Shown: positions 9,786 through 18,375 of the stretch, in pieces | Position numbering within the stretch: position 1 is the first letter of the stretch | Layout: each line of letters opens with the position of its first letter | Assembly (NCBI GenBank): GCA_020440605.1 | Contig: JAGRNT010000017.1 | Span: 1 to 64,000, forward strand | Reading direction: 5' to 3' | DNA: 64,000 nt | Source of the DNA: a bacterium | GTDB lineage: Bacteria > 4484-113 > JAFGCY01 | The notes under the pieces: model-generated | What the model saw: only the letters and a program-made list of their open reading frames with translations | Database searches by the model: none | Told to the model about the DNA's origin: nothing | Translations under genes and position numbers: made by a program

Positions 9786-10715
9786 TCAGCCGTGGTTCGC
9801 GCGCAGACTGCGCAGCAGCTGCAGATCGGCATGCGCAGTCTGGTCGAAGAGCATGGGCGTTGCGGAAATCAGCCCGCGTGACAGGGCCCAGGTATCGGTG
9901 CCCGGCAGTTCCTCCATCAGCACCCGTTCTCCTGCGATCCAGAAGTATTCGCGGCCAAAGGGATCTTCCCGGCGCTGCACGACATCCATGTAGTCGCGCT
10001 TGCCAGCCACTGCCCAGCATAGACCTGAGATCGACTCAGCGGGAATGCGGGGCAGGTTGAGGTTGATGCAGGGGCGGTTGCCAAGACCTGCGGGCCACCA
10101 TTCGCCGGGTTGCGGGTAGCGGTCAGTGGTGTCGTCTGATTCGAGCGTGGAGAAATCAAGCATGTCTGGAAGAATATCCGCAGCACGCTCCTGCAGTTCC
10201 CTGAGCAGATCCGAATGCCAGCTGAAGCTGCGGCCGAAGAGAATTGCGGAAATGGCGAGATCAACCAGCGCGGCACTGGCTTCGAAATCCACACCGGGAA
10301 AGCTGCCCTGGCTGATGGAGAATGACGGGATGCGGTTGATGGCACCTTCCACGGCACCCCCGACCGTACCACTGTAGATCAGATCCTCGGCCACGTTGTA
10401 GCCATCATTGATTCCACTGATGACGAGATCAGGCTTATGCTCACCGCAGACGTGGTCGACACCGAGCACGATGCAGTCCACCGGTGTGCCGCTGCAGGCA
10501 TAGACATCAAGGCTGCCGGCCCCGGGCGTCAGTCCGTAGGGAGGCATGCGGTTGAGGCGCAGAGGTTTGTGCAGGGTGATGCAGTGGCTGCGGGCGGAGT
10601 TGGGTTTCTCCGGTGCCACGACCACGACTTCGGCATGCTGCGCCATGCGCGAGGCGATGGCAATGATGCCCGGAGCCCAGACTCCATCGTCATTGGTAAC
10701 GAGGATCTTAAGCAT
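9786..10715 (-). CDS. surE: 5'/3'-nucleotidase SurE
   Basis: A 309-residue SurE-family metal-dependent nucleotidase that removes phosphate from nucleoside 5'- and 3'-monophosphates. The N-terminus ILVTNDDGVWAPGI holds the metal-binding Asp pair near residues 9-10, and the SGINDGYNVAEDLIYSGTVGGAVEG stretch supplies the remaining conserved ligands. It is about 50 residues longer than typical SurE, with extra sequence in the C-terminal half. The start ATG overlaps the stop of the upstream beta-propeller lipoprotein gene (TGATG), so the two are translationally coupled. Confidence 0.92.
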   Translation of the reverse strand: MLKILVTNDDGVWAPGIIAIASRMAQHAEVVVVAPEKPNSARSHCITLHKPLRLNRMPPYGLTPGAGSLDVYACSGTPVDCIVLGVDHVCGEHKPDLVISGINDGYNVAEDLIYSGTVGGAVEGAINRIPSFSISQGSFPGVDFEASAALVDLAISAILFGRSFSWHSDLLRELQERAADILPDMLDFSTLESDDTTDRYPQPGEWWPAGLGNRPCINLNLPRIPAESISGLCWAVAGKRDYMDVVQRREDPFGREYFWIAGERVLMEELPGTDTWALSRGLISATPMLFDQTAHADLQLLRSLRANHG

Positions 10716-13150
10716 CAGGGACCCACACTCCCCGCATCAGGGATGCCTGCCGCTCCGGGAATCGCGGTGGGATCTGCAGCTGCGGCTCCGCCACCATTCG
10801 GCAACGGCTGATTCGGGTTGTGCATGCCGAGCGGAGCGTAGTAGAGCCGGCCGAGCATCTCGAACGTCTCAGCATCAACGAGGCTACCCAGCACCAGTTC
10901 GCCGTCCAGGTATGCATTGATCTCGTAGACGATGCGGTCCTGCACCTGGCTACGGTAGTCGCCGGGGGACAGCACGTCGGGCTTCTTCTCGGTGATCAGC
11001 AGGCGCGTATCCTCGAAGTCGAAATCGACCGCGCCCTCCGGCAGAGGTTCATTGCGGTAGTTGCGCATGTTGAATTCGGCGTCGGCAATGTTTTCCTTGA
11101 TCGGCTGGTCGTGGATCTGCTCAAACACGTTGTAGTTGATTTCGGCGATGTCGCCGCTGCCGGCAATCACACGTACCGTGGCCTCGCTGTTGTAGACCCA
11201 GTGCTGCTGCTCCGCCGGGTCGTACCAGTATCCGTCGCGCACGGTGACGATGTAGCTGTCACTCTTGCCGTCATACAGCGGTGAAGCGCCCGGGTACCAG
11301 GACTCGCGCGTTTCCGGATTCTGCCAGCCGAGGCGGTCCAGCAGTCCCTGCACCATTTCCTCACACTCGTAGTAGTCCATTTCGCTGCGGCGCAGGTCCT
11401 CGCGCAATTTGAGCGCACCGGGATTCGGCGACCACATGGAGCGGAAGGTGCGCTCGTTGTTGTCATAACGGAACAGCACGGTTTCCTCAGGATTACGCTC
11501 GTAGGATAGCTCGATGCTGGTTTCACTGACGCCCATGCCGGTCCGCTCCTCGAAGCGCAGCACGATGTCATCGCGGGTTTCGAATCCCGCCTTGTCGAGG
11601 AACTCGAGCACCTTGTCGCGGTATTCGGCGAAGTAGCTTTCGCTGACCCAGTCCGGACTGGACTGCGGATCGGCCAGCACCGGCGTCACGAAGGAGATGC
11701 CGCTCTCGATGAAGACCGCATGCTGGCCGGGCCCGTCGAGATACAGGCCGTCAAGATCAATGAAATGCTGGCTGAGCTTCGTGGCCTGGCCGCTGGCGAC
11801 GTCAACGCGATAGAGCCAGAGGTCATCTCGGTTCTGGCCGACGAGCATGCTGGCATCGGAGTTGAGGTCTAGATAGCCGAAGTAATCGGCACCGAGGTTG
11901 TGATCAGTGGGTTCCGATCCGTCGACAGGCAGGATGCGGATGTGCGTTTCGGTGTCGATGCGCTTGTTCTGGCGATCAAATGGGTTGTAGGCCACGACCA
12001 GGTTCCGGCCGCTGCCGTCAAACTCAATCAGGCTCGGCGCTCCCTGGTAACTTCCGAAGCTGGAAAGCTGGCCGCTGGAGAGATCCACACTGTAGATCTG
12101 CTGTGCTTCAGTTGGGTCGGCTCCAGGTTCATTTGCACCCATCAGGATCCGGTCACCACTGACTGCGAGAATGAAGTGCAGGGAACGCTCCTGGCCGGCC
12201 ACCGGAGTCAGCACCTGCGCACGGGCCTCTCCGTTCTCCCAGATCAGCAGGGCCATGATCGGATACTTGTTGTTCTCGAAGACATCCTGCACGGCACGCA
12301 GGGCAAGATCATCGATCGGTGTCTCGGCTGTGGGATCCAGACCGACCTTGCGCAGTTCGGGCGCGACCATGTCCAGGCGCAGGAAGACCCGCATGTTCTC
12401 GTCATCCTCGGCCTGTTCCTCCGGAGTGACGGTCGCGCGGCGCTCCACTACCTGGTCATACAGCTTCTGCCACTCGATGCACTGGGTCTGAAGCAGCAGG
12501 CGGTTGATGTCGTAGGAGAGACAGACGATGCGCTCGCCGTCCTCACTGATGAAGGGAAAGAGCGAATCGTTGCGGTAGCTGGCAAAGTCCCCGCCGAAGT
12601 CGAAGAGCTTGGTCTCCTCTCCGGAAGCAGTGTCCACCCGGTAGAGTTCCGCGACATTCGGCGGATAGTTGAATTCGGGGTTGTCAATCACGTTGCCGAT
12701 CTCGCGCAGGCGGGCATAGGCGATGAAGCTGCCGTCGTTGCTGCAGTTGAGGCTGCCCTTGTCCATCATCTTGACGCTGCCGAGCTGGCTGCGCGTGCCC
12801 TTCAGCAGGTCGCGCATGTAGATCCCGGTCGGCTCCTGGGAATCACCGAAGAAGAACATGCTGGCGGACTTGGCACCGCTCAGCGGAGCCTCCGGGGCGA
12901 TGATGTCGAGAGCCTGGCCCTTGAGGCCCACATTCACGCGCTCATAGTTCAGGTTATCGCCGTTGTAGAGCGCGGACATGTCCAGCTGGCCATCCGCGCC
13001 GGCCCCCGCATTGGGAACGGTACCGGTGCCACCGCCGCCGCCGGCCTGGCTGCCCTTGCCATCACCATCCGAAGCGGGCGGGCAGCCGCAGAGCAGCAGC
13101 AGCAGTGCAATAGCGGAAAGCAGTGAGAGTGAGCGGATTGGATGATGCAT
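10715..13150 (-). CDS. Beta-propeller (TolB/WD40-like) lipoprotein
   Basis: 811 residues from the ATG at 13150, with AGGAAG upstream; a TTG two codons earlier is an alternative. The signal peptide ends in lipobox LCGC (Cys about 23), followed by a Gly/Asp-rich linker. Residues about 75-480 contain repeated blade-like units with motifs such as DGSFIAYARL, EDGERIVCLSYD and SDASMLVGQNRDDLWLYRVDVASG, which are typical of TolB or WD40-like propellers. The C-terminal 300 residues are alpha/beta with no family I recognise. The protein is probably anchored in the cell envelope. It overlaps surE. Function unknown. Confidence 0.8.
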   Translation of the reverse strand: MHHPIRSLSLLSAIALLLLLCGCPPASDGDGKGSQAGGGGGTGTVPNAGAGADGQLDMSALYNGDNLNYERVNVGLKGQALDIIAPEAPLSGAKSASMFFFGDSQEPTGIYMRDLLKGTRSQLGSVKMMDKGSLNCSNDGSFIAYARLREIGNVIDNPEFNYPPNVAELYRVDTASGEETKLFDFGGDFASYRNDSLFPFISEDGERIVCLSYDINRLLLQTQCIEWQKLYDQVVERRATVTPEEQAEDDENMRVFLRLDMVAPELRKVGLDPTAETPIDDLALRAVQDVFENNKYPIMALLIWENGEARAQVLTPVAGQERSLHFILAVSGDRILMGANEPGADPTEAQQIYSVDLSSGQLSSFGSYQGAPSLIEFDGSGRNLVVAYNPFDRQNKRIDTETHIRILPVDGSEPTDHNLGADYFGYLDLNSDASMLVGQNRDDLWLYRVDVASGQATKLSQHFIDLDGLYLDGPGQHAVFIESGISFVTPVLADPQSSPDWVSESYFAEYRDKVLEFLDKAGFETRDDIVLRFEERTGMGVSETSIELSYERNPEETVLFRYDNNERTFRSMWSPNPGALKLREDLRRSEMDYYECEEMVQGLLDRLGWQNPETRESWYPGASPLYDGKSDSYIVTVRDGYWYDPAEQQHWVYNSEATVRVIAGSGDIAEINYNVFEQIHDQPIKENIADAEFNMRNYRNEPLPEGAVDFDFEDTRLLITEKKPDVLSPGDYRSQVQDRIVYEINAYLDGELVLGSLVDAETFEMLGRLYYAPLGMHNPNQPLPNGGGAAAADPTAIPGAAGIPDAGSVGP

Positions 13151-13201
13151 GTTCAAGTACTTCCTGTAAGACCGGCCTGCCTTCCCCCGGCAGGGCGAGC
13201 T

Positions 13202-13207
13202 ATATTA
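13202..13207 (-). promoter_or_regulatory. Possible -10 box for the propeller lipoprotein-surE operon
   Basis: TAATAT on the minus strand, about 50 bases upstream of the ATG at 13150. No clear -35 is seen. Confidence 0.35.
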
Positions 13208-13231
13208 ACAGCAAACCGGAGGGCCTGCAGC

Positions 13232-14218
13232 TCAGCTTGACTGGTAGCTGCCGTCGGCAATCGCCGCCAGCCAGGCCTGGTTGTCCAGGTACCAGTCGAT
13301 CGTGCGGCGGATGCCGTCCTCAAAGCGCACCTGCGGATTCCAGCCGAGTTCTGATGCGATCCGCTCATGGTTGACCGCATAGCGGCGGTCATGTCCGGGA
13401 CGGTCCGGCACGAACTCGATCAGGCTCTCGGGTTTGCCCAGGCGCTCAAGCAGGAGCTTCACGAGCGTCAGGTTCGGCAGCTCCGTGCCTCCTCCGATGT
13501 TATAGACGCGGCCCGGCTGGCCTTTTGTCATGACGGCAGTGATCGCGTCACAGTGGTCATCCACGAACAGCCAGTCGCGCACGTGCAGTCCGTCGCCGAA
13601 GACCGGCAGGCGGCGGTCCTCCAGGGCCCAGGCGATGAACTTCGGGATCAGCTTCTCAGGGAACTGACGCGGGCCGTAATTGTTGCTGCAGCGCGTGACG
13701 CAGACCTGCACGCCGTAGGTGTTGTGGTAGGCACGGCAGAGCAGGTCCGCCGCGGTCTTTGTTGCGCTGTAGGGATTGTTGGGCGCCAGCGGGGAATCCT
13801 CACTGAACTCACCGTCCGGCCCGAGGCTGCCATAGACCTCGTCAGTGCTGACCTGCACCATGCGGGTCCCGGGGTAGGCGCGGAGCTGGTCGAGCAGCAC
13901 CTGGGTACCGGTCACATTGCTGCGCACAAAGACCTCGCTGTCCTCGATGCTGCGATCCACCATGGACTCGGCCGCGAGATTGAGCACGTAGTCGAAGCCG
14001 CCGCTGGCAAACAGTCCCGCCACCAGGGTGCGATCGGCGATGTCTCCCTGCACGAAACGGTGGCGCGGTTCAGCGGCCAGCGATTTCAGGTTCTGTGGAT
14101 TGCCTGCGTAAGTCAGCTTGTCCAGATTGACGATCTCGGCGTCAGGTTCGCGCTCCAGCAGGCGCAGCACCAGATTGCTGCCGATGAAGCCCATGCCTCC
14201 GGTGATGAGAATCCTCAT
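13232..14218 (-). CDS. rfbB: dTDP-glucose 4,6-dehydratase
   Basis: 328 residues from the ATG at 14218 behind GGGAGAGGAG. An extended-SDR sugar nucleotide dehydratase with the NAD-binding motif GGMGFIG near residues 7-13, the catalytic Tyr-Lys pair in PYSATK, STDEVYG, and the family stretch SNNYGPRQFPEKLIP. It converts dTDP-glucose to dTDP-4-keto-6-deoxyglucose, the first committed step to dTDP-rhamnose and related cell-surface sugars. The other rml genes are not in the window. Length is slightly short but complete. Confidence 0.93.
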   Translation of the reverse strand: MRILITGGMGFIGSNLVLRLLEREPDAEIVNLDKLTYAGNPQNLKSLAAEPRHRFVQGDIADRTLVAGLFASGGFDYVLNLAAESMVDRSIEDSEVFVRSNVTGTQVLLDQLRAYPGTRMVQVSTDEVYGSLGPDGEFSEDSPLAPNNPYSATKTAADLLCRAYHNTYGVQVCVTRCSNNYGPRQFPEKLIPKFIAWALEDRRLPVFGDGLHVRDWLFVDDHCDAITAVMTKGQPGRVYNIGGGTELPNLTLVKLLLERLGKPESLIEFVPDRPGHDRRYAVNHERIASELGWNPQVRFEDGIRRTIDWYLDNQAWLAAIADGSYQSS

Positions 14219-14241
14219 GTGTGCTCCTCTCCCAGGACTCA

Positions 14242-14247
14242 ATTATA
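14242..14247 (-). promoter_or_regulatory. -10 box for rfbB
   Basis: TATAAT on the minus strand, 23 bases before the rfbB ATG. The short leader holds the GGGAGAGGAG ribosome binding site. The next gene's -10 lies 27 bases away on the opposite strand, forming a divergent promoter pair. Confidence 0.6.
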
Positions 14248-14274
14248 GGCCGGTCGGGCAGGACGGTTCCGGCG

Positions 14275-14280
14275 TATAAT
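14275..14280 (+). promoter_or_regulatory. -10 box, leaderless GTG start
   Basis: A perfect TATAAT is followed by exactly 6 bases and then a GTG. This is one of the clearest leaderless layouts in the window. Confidence 0.65.
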
Positions 14281-14286
14281 CTGCCC

Positions 14287-14898
14287 GTGCCTGACCAGAT
14301 GAAGAAGATGCTGCAACTGATCCCGGCGCTGCATGCCAGTGGCTACCTTGACCGCAGCGGCGGCGCAGTGGCCCTGCGCGATGAGCGAGGCTTCCTTGTC
14401 AGCCCGGAGAATGCCGGCGAGCTGATGAAGTGGGAGCTTTCGGAAGCGGACCTTGTGCTCTTCCCGGGAGAGGGCGAGGCCTCCATGGCGCGCGCGGGGC
14501 GGCGACCCAGCCGTATGAACCGCTGGTTGCGCGAGATGCTGGCGGTGCGGCCGGAATGGCGCTGCTGCGTGCAGACCATGGGCTGGGGCGCGATGTCCTT
14601 CGCACTGGCCGGGCGTGAACTGCCACTGCACAATGTCAGCCTGCAGATCTTCAGCGCGGGCCGCAATGCCGCTGTGCCGCTGGTCCATGCGGATCAGGAT
14701 GCGGATGCCCAGGCGGCCATGCTGCGTGAAGTGGTGGGACGGACCTTCGGGCGCAGCAGCTTCGGGGCTGTGCTGGTGGAAGGTGAGGCGGTGGTGATCG
14801 CCGGGACGGATGGTTCCCTGCTGCCGGCTGCACTGGATTCCATCGAGGGCCTGGCCCGGGCCCAGCAGTGGCTGCTGATGCAGCCGCATGAGCGCTAG
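14287..14898 (+). CDS. Class II aldolase/adducin-like protein lacking the zinc HTH motif
   Basis: 203 residues from a leaderless GTG at 14287. The order of motifs follows class II aldolase/adducin-fold proteins: FLVSPENAGELMKWELSEADLVLFPGEG (the usual SPSG...L.D.V.V region), a PSRMNRWLREMLAVRPEWRCCVQTMGWGAMSFALAGREL segment (the usual P.S.E...H..IY..RPDV.AVVHTH...A.A.A region), and a C-terminal VLVEGEAVVIAG strand. The zinc-binding HTH is replaced by QTM, so metal-dependent aldolase activity is unlikely unless other residues bind the metal. It may be a non-catalytic or changed-function member. The fold call is moderate. Confidence 0.6.
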   Translation: MPDQMKKMLQLIPALHASGYLDRSGGAVALRDERGFLVSPENAGELMKWELSEADLVLFPGEGEASMARAGRRPSRMNRWLREMLAVRPEWRCCVQTMGWGAMSFALAGRELPLHNVSLQIFSAGRNAAVPLVHADQDADAQAAMLREVVGRTFGRSSFGAVLVEGEAVVIAGTDGSLLPAALDSIEGLARAQQWLLMQPHER

Positions 14899-14905
14899 AA
14901 AGCAG

Positions 14906-14940
14906 GAACCCCGGCCACATGGACCGGGATTCTGATTTTT
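14906..14940 (+). terminator. Intrinsic terminator after the aldolase-like gene
   Basis: An inverted repeat (GAA-x-CCCGGCC, loop ACAT, GG-A-CCGGG-x-TTC) is followed by TGATTTTT, starting 8 bases after the stop codon. It lies between convergent genes and may also help end glnA transcription. Confidence 0.6.
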
Positions 14941-14961
14941 CAGGGTTGAAACTCAGGCAGC

Positions 14962-16293
14962 CTACAGCACACCGAAGTAGCGGTCCAGCTCCCACTGCGT
15001 AACCGCCAGGCGGTAGCTGTCGAACTCCTTGTACTTGACCGCGAGGTAGTTGTCAACGAGGCTGTCGCCGAGCAGTTCGCGCACGAACTCGGAACGCTTG
15101 GTGTGGTGCAGGGCCTCATGCAGGTTGGCAGGCAGGCTCTTGATGCCGCGCTTCTCACGCTCCATCTCGGAGATGTGGTAGAGGTTGTCAACCTGGGCGG
15201 GCTCCAGCTCCAGCCCCTCCTCGATGCCCTTCAGGCCGCTGCCCAGCATGCAGGCGAAGGCCAGGTAGGGGTTGGCGGAGGTGTCGGCGCAGCGCAGCTC
15301 GCAGCGCACGCTGTTCTCACTGCCGAAGGCGAAGGCCGGGACGCGCACCATCGCACTGCGGTTGCGGTTGGACCAGGCGATGTAGGTCGGGGCCTCATAG
15401 CCGGGCACCAGGCGCTTGTAGCTGTTGACGGTCGGGGCGTAGAACAGGCAGCATTCCTGGGCATACTTGAGGATGCCGGCGATGTACTGCTTGGCGGTCT
15501 TGCTGAGGAAGGTCGGATCGCTGCTGTCAGCCATTGCATTCTTGCCGTCCTTCCAGAGCGACTGGTGGACGTGCATGCCGCTGCCGTTGCTGCCGAAGAT
15601 CGGCTTCGGCATGAAGGTGGCATAGGCACCATGCTGGGCGGCGACGGACTTGACTATGTACTTGTAGGTGATGGCGTGGTCGGCGATGGCCATCGTGCGG
15701 TCATAGCGCAGGTCGATTTCGTGCTGGCTCTCCGCCACCTCATGGTGCTGATACTCAACGGTGATGCCGAGGTCCTGCAACTGCTTGATGATGTCGGTAC
15801 GGATCGCGACACCACCGTCCACCGGCGGGCCGGTGAAGTAACCGCCGTAGTCCAGCGGTTCGGGGCTCTTGTTTGACTTGAAGAGGAAGAATTCGAGTTC
15901 GGGACCCATGAAGCTGTCGAAGCCCATGTCGCTAGCCTTCCTGACAACATTGCGCAGGATGCTGCGCGGATCACGGTCATAGGGGGTACCGTCCGGCTTC
16001 TCGATGTCGCAGAAGAAGCGGACGCTGCTGGGCTGGCCGGCGGCCGCCGGCAGTACGGCAAAGGTCGACAGGTCCGGACGCGCCGTGAGATCACTCTCCT
16101 CGATCGCGTTGAATCCGCTGATGCTCGATCCGTCGAAGTGCATGCCGGCTTCCAGGCTGCGCTCCAGCTCGGAGGGAGTGATCGCGAATCCCTTGAGGTG
16201 GCCGTCGAGATCGACGAACCAGTGCCAGATGCACTCCACCTTGTTGTCATGCACGAACTTCAGGATTGAATCCCGTGTCCAGGTCTCGGCCAT
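14962..16293 (-). CDS. glnA: Glutamine synthetase type I (alpha-like)
   Basis: 443 residues from the ATG at 16293, with GAGGAGAGGAACA just upstream. It joins ammonia to glutamate using ATP. Visible motifs are FDGSSISGF (residues about 60-68, substrate loop), MGPELEFFLF, GSNGSGMHVHQSLW (ATP site) and NRNRSAMVRVPAF. The length and the C-terminal pattern NLYHISEMEREKRGIKSLPANLHEAL resemble the GSI-alpha type of Gram-positive and thermophilic bacteria. The NLYDLP-type adenylylation site of GSI-beta enzymes is not seen, so covalent control by GlnE is unlikely. Regulation is probably by feedback or transcription. Confidence 0.95.
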   Translation of the reverse strand: MAETWTRDSILKFVHDNKVECIWHWFVDLDGHLKGFAITPSELERSLEAGMHFDGSSISGFNAIEESDLTARPDLSTFAVLPAAAGQPSSVRFFCDIEKPDGTPYDRDPRSILRNVVRKASDMGFDSFMGPELEFFLFKSNKSPEPLDYGGYFTGPPVDGGVAIRTDIIKQLQDLGITVEYQHHEVAESQHEIDLRYDRTMAIADHAITYKYIVKSVAAQHGAYATFMPKPIFGSNGSGMHVHQSLWKDGKNAMADSSDPTFLSKTAKQYIAGILKYAQECCLFYAPTVNSYKRLVPGYEAPTYIAWSNRNRSAMVRVPAFAFGSENSVRCELRCADTSANPYLAFACMLGSGLKGIEEGLELEPAQVDNLYHISEMEREKRGIKSLPANLHEALHHTKRSEFVRELLGDSLVDNYLAVKYKEFDSYRLAVTQWELDRYFGVL

Positions 16294-16349
16294 TGTTCCT
16301 CTCCTCGGTAAGCCGGCCGGGAGGATTCCCGGGGGGCTTGTTGGCGCGT

Positions 16350-16355
16350 ATTTTA
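16350..16355 (-). promoter_or_regulatory. -10 box for glnA
   Basis: TAAAAT on the minus strand, about 56 bases upstream of the glnA ATG. No nitrogen-control operator was recognised. Confidence 0.5.
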
Positions 16356-16383
16356 ACATCAGGCCCGCAGGTTCCACACAGCG

Positions 16384-16410
16384 TTGACGGGGATTGCGGT
16401 CAGTTATAAT
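16384..16410 (+). promoter_or_regulatory. smpB promoter with leaderless start
   Basis: TTGACG, a 15-base spacer and TATAAT, then 6 bases to the GTG start of smpB. It is the best complete -35/-10 pair linked to a leaderless start here. Confidence 0.65.
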
Positions 16411-16416
16411 CCGGGC

Positions 16417-16878
16417 GTGAAGAAATCCGGGGATACCCCACAGATCAGCAACCGCAAGGCCTACCACGACTACGAGATCGTCGAGGAAATCGAGGCCGGG
16501 ATCGTGCTGGAGGGCAGTGAGGCCAAGTCCATCCGGACCGGAGGCTTTACACTGCGCGACAGCTACTGCGATTTCCGCGATGGTGAGCTGTTCCTGCTGG
16601 GGAGCAACATCCCGCCCTACGAGAAGAATTCGACGCACCGCACATATGTCGCCGTGCGTCCGCGCAAGCTGCTGCTGCACCGCCAGGAGCTGCGCAAGCT
16701 GCAGCGCTCCAAGATCGAGAAGGGCCTGACGATCGTGCCGCTCAAGGCCTATTTTGTCAACGGTCGCGTCAAGCTGCTGATCGGCCTGGCGCGGGGCAAG
16801 CGCCAGTATGACAAGCGCGCGAGCATCAAGGAACGCGACGTCAAGCGTGAGCTGGAGCGCAGCGGCCGCCGCGGCTGA
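16417..16878 (+). CDS. smpB: SsrA-binding protein SmpB
   Basis: 153 residues from the leaderless GTG at 16417 (VKKSGDTPQISNRKAYHDYEI). SmpB binds tmRNA and delivers it to stalled ribosomes for trans-translation. Family motifs are complete: NRKAYHDYEIVEEIEAGIVLEGSEAKSIR, YEKNSTHR near residue 70, RPRKLLLHRQEL, and the basic C-terminal tail GKRQYDKRASIKERD. The tmRNA gene ssrA is not visible in the window. ribF begins 2 bases after the stop, so the two are likely co-transcribed. Confidence 0.95.
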   Translation: MKKSGDTPQISNRKAYHDYEIVEEIEAGIVLEGSEAKSIRTGGFTLRDSYCDFRDGELFLLGSNIPPYEKNSTHRTYVAVRPRKLLLHRQELRKLQRSKIEKGLTIVPLKAYFVNGRVKLLIGLARGKRQYDKRASIKERDVKRELERSGRRG

Positions 16879-16880
16879 TC

Positions 16881-17888
16881 ATGCAGGTCCTGCGCAGCTA
16901 CAGCGAACTGGGGCAGTGGGCCGGCGCTCCGCTGGCAATCAGCGTTGGCTTCTTCGACGGAGTGCACCGTGGACACCAGACCCTGATCGCCGCCCTGCGC
17001 GAGGAGGCGGCGGCCCGGCGGGCCAAGTCGCTGCTGATCACCTTCAGCAATTCGCCCAGGCAGTATCACGATCCCGGTGGCAACTGGAAGTTCCTGATGA
17101 CCCCGGAGGAGAAGCTCTATGCCCTGGGCCGCACCGGTGTGGATGCGGTGCTGATGCTGCGCTATGACGAGTCGGTCTGCAGCCAGAGTGCAGCACTGTT
17201 CCTGAAGGGTCTCGCACATTTCGCGGAACTGAGCGCGGCGGTGTTCGGCTATGACACGAGCATCGGCAGCGATCTGGTGAGTGGCGAAGCGGGACTGAGT
17301 GAGCTGTGCCGCTCAGTCGGGATTGACTGCCGGATCGTGCCGGCCTTCACTCCAGGGAAGCACACGGTCAAGAGCAGCCTGCTCAGGCAGTACGTGGGCG
17401 AGGGCCGAATGCGGGAATCAGCGGAGCTGTTGGGCCATCCCTACTTCGTGCTGAGCCGGATCGTGCGCGGCCGCGGGCTGGGACGCGAGCAGCTGGAGAT
17501 CCCGACTGCCAACCAGGTGCTGCCGGCTGACAAGCTCGCCCCACGCGAGGGGATCTATGCCGGCAGTGCGCTGGTACAGGGCAAGTACCTGCCGGCGGCG
17601 GTGGTGGTGATGGACCTGGCGCGGGCGCGCAGCAGCGTGGTGGACAGCGGCACGGCGGACCAGGCCTACGCGGGGCTGCCCGATGACGCGATGATCGTGG
17701 AAAGCCATATCCTTGACTTTGATGGCGACATCTATGATGAGGTGCTGCGGCTGGACTTCCACAGCCGGATCCGTGACTGGCAGGATTTCGCCACGGCGGA
17801 GGAATTGCGCCGGACGATGCAGGAAGATATCCGGATCACGCGGGAGCTGAGTGCCAGCGCGCGCCGGGACTGGGAGGAGATCCGATGA
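16881..17888 (+). CDS. ribF: Bifunctional riboflavin kinase/FAD synthetase
   Basis: A 335-residue RibF. The N-terminal nucleotidyltransferase domain has FFDGVHRGHQTLI (HxGH motif, residues about 20-32) for FAD synthesis. The C-terminal riboflavin kinase domain has RGRGLGREQLEIPTANQ and PREGIYAG, then the ESHILDFDGDIYDEVLRLDFHSRIRD ending. The enzyme phosphorylates riboflavin to FMN and adenylates FMN to FAD, supplying flavins to enzymes such as ETF encoded nearby. The next gene overlaps its stop by 4 bases. Confidence 0.95.
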   Translation: MQVLRSYSELGQWAGAPLAISVGFFDGVHRGHQTLIAALREEAAARRAKSLLITFSNSPRQYHDPGGNWKFLMTPEEKLYALGRTGVDAVLMLRYDESVCSQSAALFLKGLAHFAELSAAVFGYDTSIGSDLVSGEAGLSELCRSVGIDCRIVPAFTPGKHTVKSSLLRQYVGEGRMRESAELLGHPYFVLSRIVRGRGLGREQLEIPTANQVLPADKLAPREGIYAGSALVQGKYLPAAVVVMDLARARSSVVDSGTADQAYAGLPDDAMIVESHILDFDGDIYDEVLRLDFHSRIRDWQDFATAEELRRTMQEDIRITRELSASARRDWEEIR

Positions 17889-18292
17889 GATTCAGGATCG
17901 GCATGCTTTGCCTTGCACTGTTCTGCCTAGGGCTGATGCTCGTGGCAACGGGTTGCCCATCAGCTGGGCGTGACAGTTACCAGCGCGGGCTCCGCGCCTA
18001 TGACGAGGGTGACTACGCCAAGGCCCTGACGGACTTCGACGCCGCACTGGTGGCTGAACCGGAGAGCGTGATGGCGGCCTACGGACGCGCGCTGACGCTG
18101 TTCAAGCTGCAGCGCTACGAGGATGCGATCGAGGCCTTCGAAACATTCCTGGCGAAGAGCGAGTCTGAAAGGGCTGTCTATCAGGATGAACGCAAGGACG
18201 CGGCGTTCTACCGGGACAAATGCCGGGAGGCACTGGGGATCGAGATCCCGCAGAATGAACGGGCGATCCCGCCTCCGCCGATGGGTGAATGA
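17885..18292 (+). CDS. Small TPR lipoprotein
   Basis: 135 residues. The signal peptide ends in VATGC (Cys about 24), a lipobox. The mature part holds two tetratricopeptide repeats, RGLRAYDEGDYAKALTDFDAALVAEPES and the following AYGRALTLFKLQRYEDAIEAFETFL, then a charged tail. TPR units mediate protein contacts; an outer- or inner-membrane assembly role is possible but not shown. ATGA overlap with ribF indicates translational coupling. A short hairpin with a T run follows the stop codon. Confidence 0.85.
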   Translation: MRFRIGMLCLALFCLGLMLVATGCPSAGRDSYQRGLRAYDEGDYAKALTDFDAALVAEPESVMAAYGRALTLFKLQRYEDAIEAFETFLAKSESERAVYQDERKDAAFYRDKCREALGIEIPQNERAIPPPPMGE

Positions 18293-18295
18293 AAT

Positions 18296-18314
18296 CCGGC
18301 TTGGCCGGGGTTTT
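18296..18314 (+). terminator. Weak intrinsic terminator
   Basis: A CCGGC/GCCGG stem with a 3-base loop, then GGTTTTA, starting 4 bases after the TPR gene stop. The stem is short, so confidence is limited. Confidence 0.4.
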
Positions 18315-18375
18315 ATGAACCGTTTCCCGAATCCAGCGGGTTACACTCAGTGCAGTAAGGCAGCGGAGCGGATTA

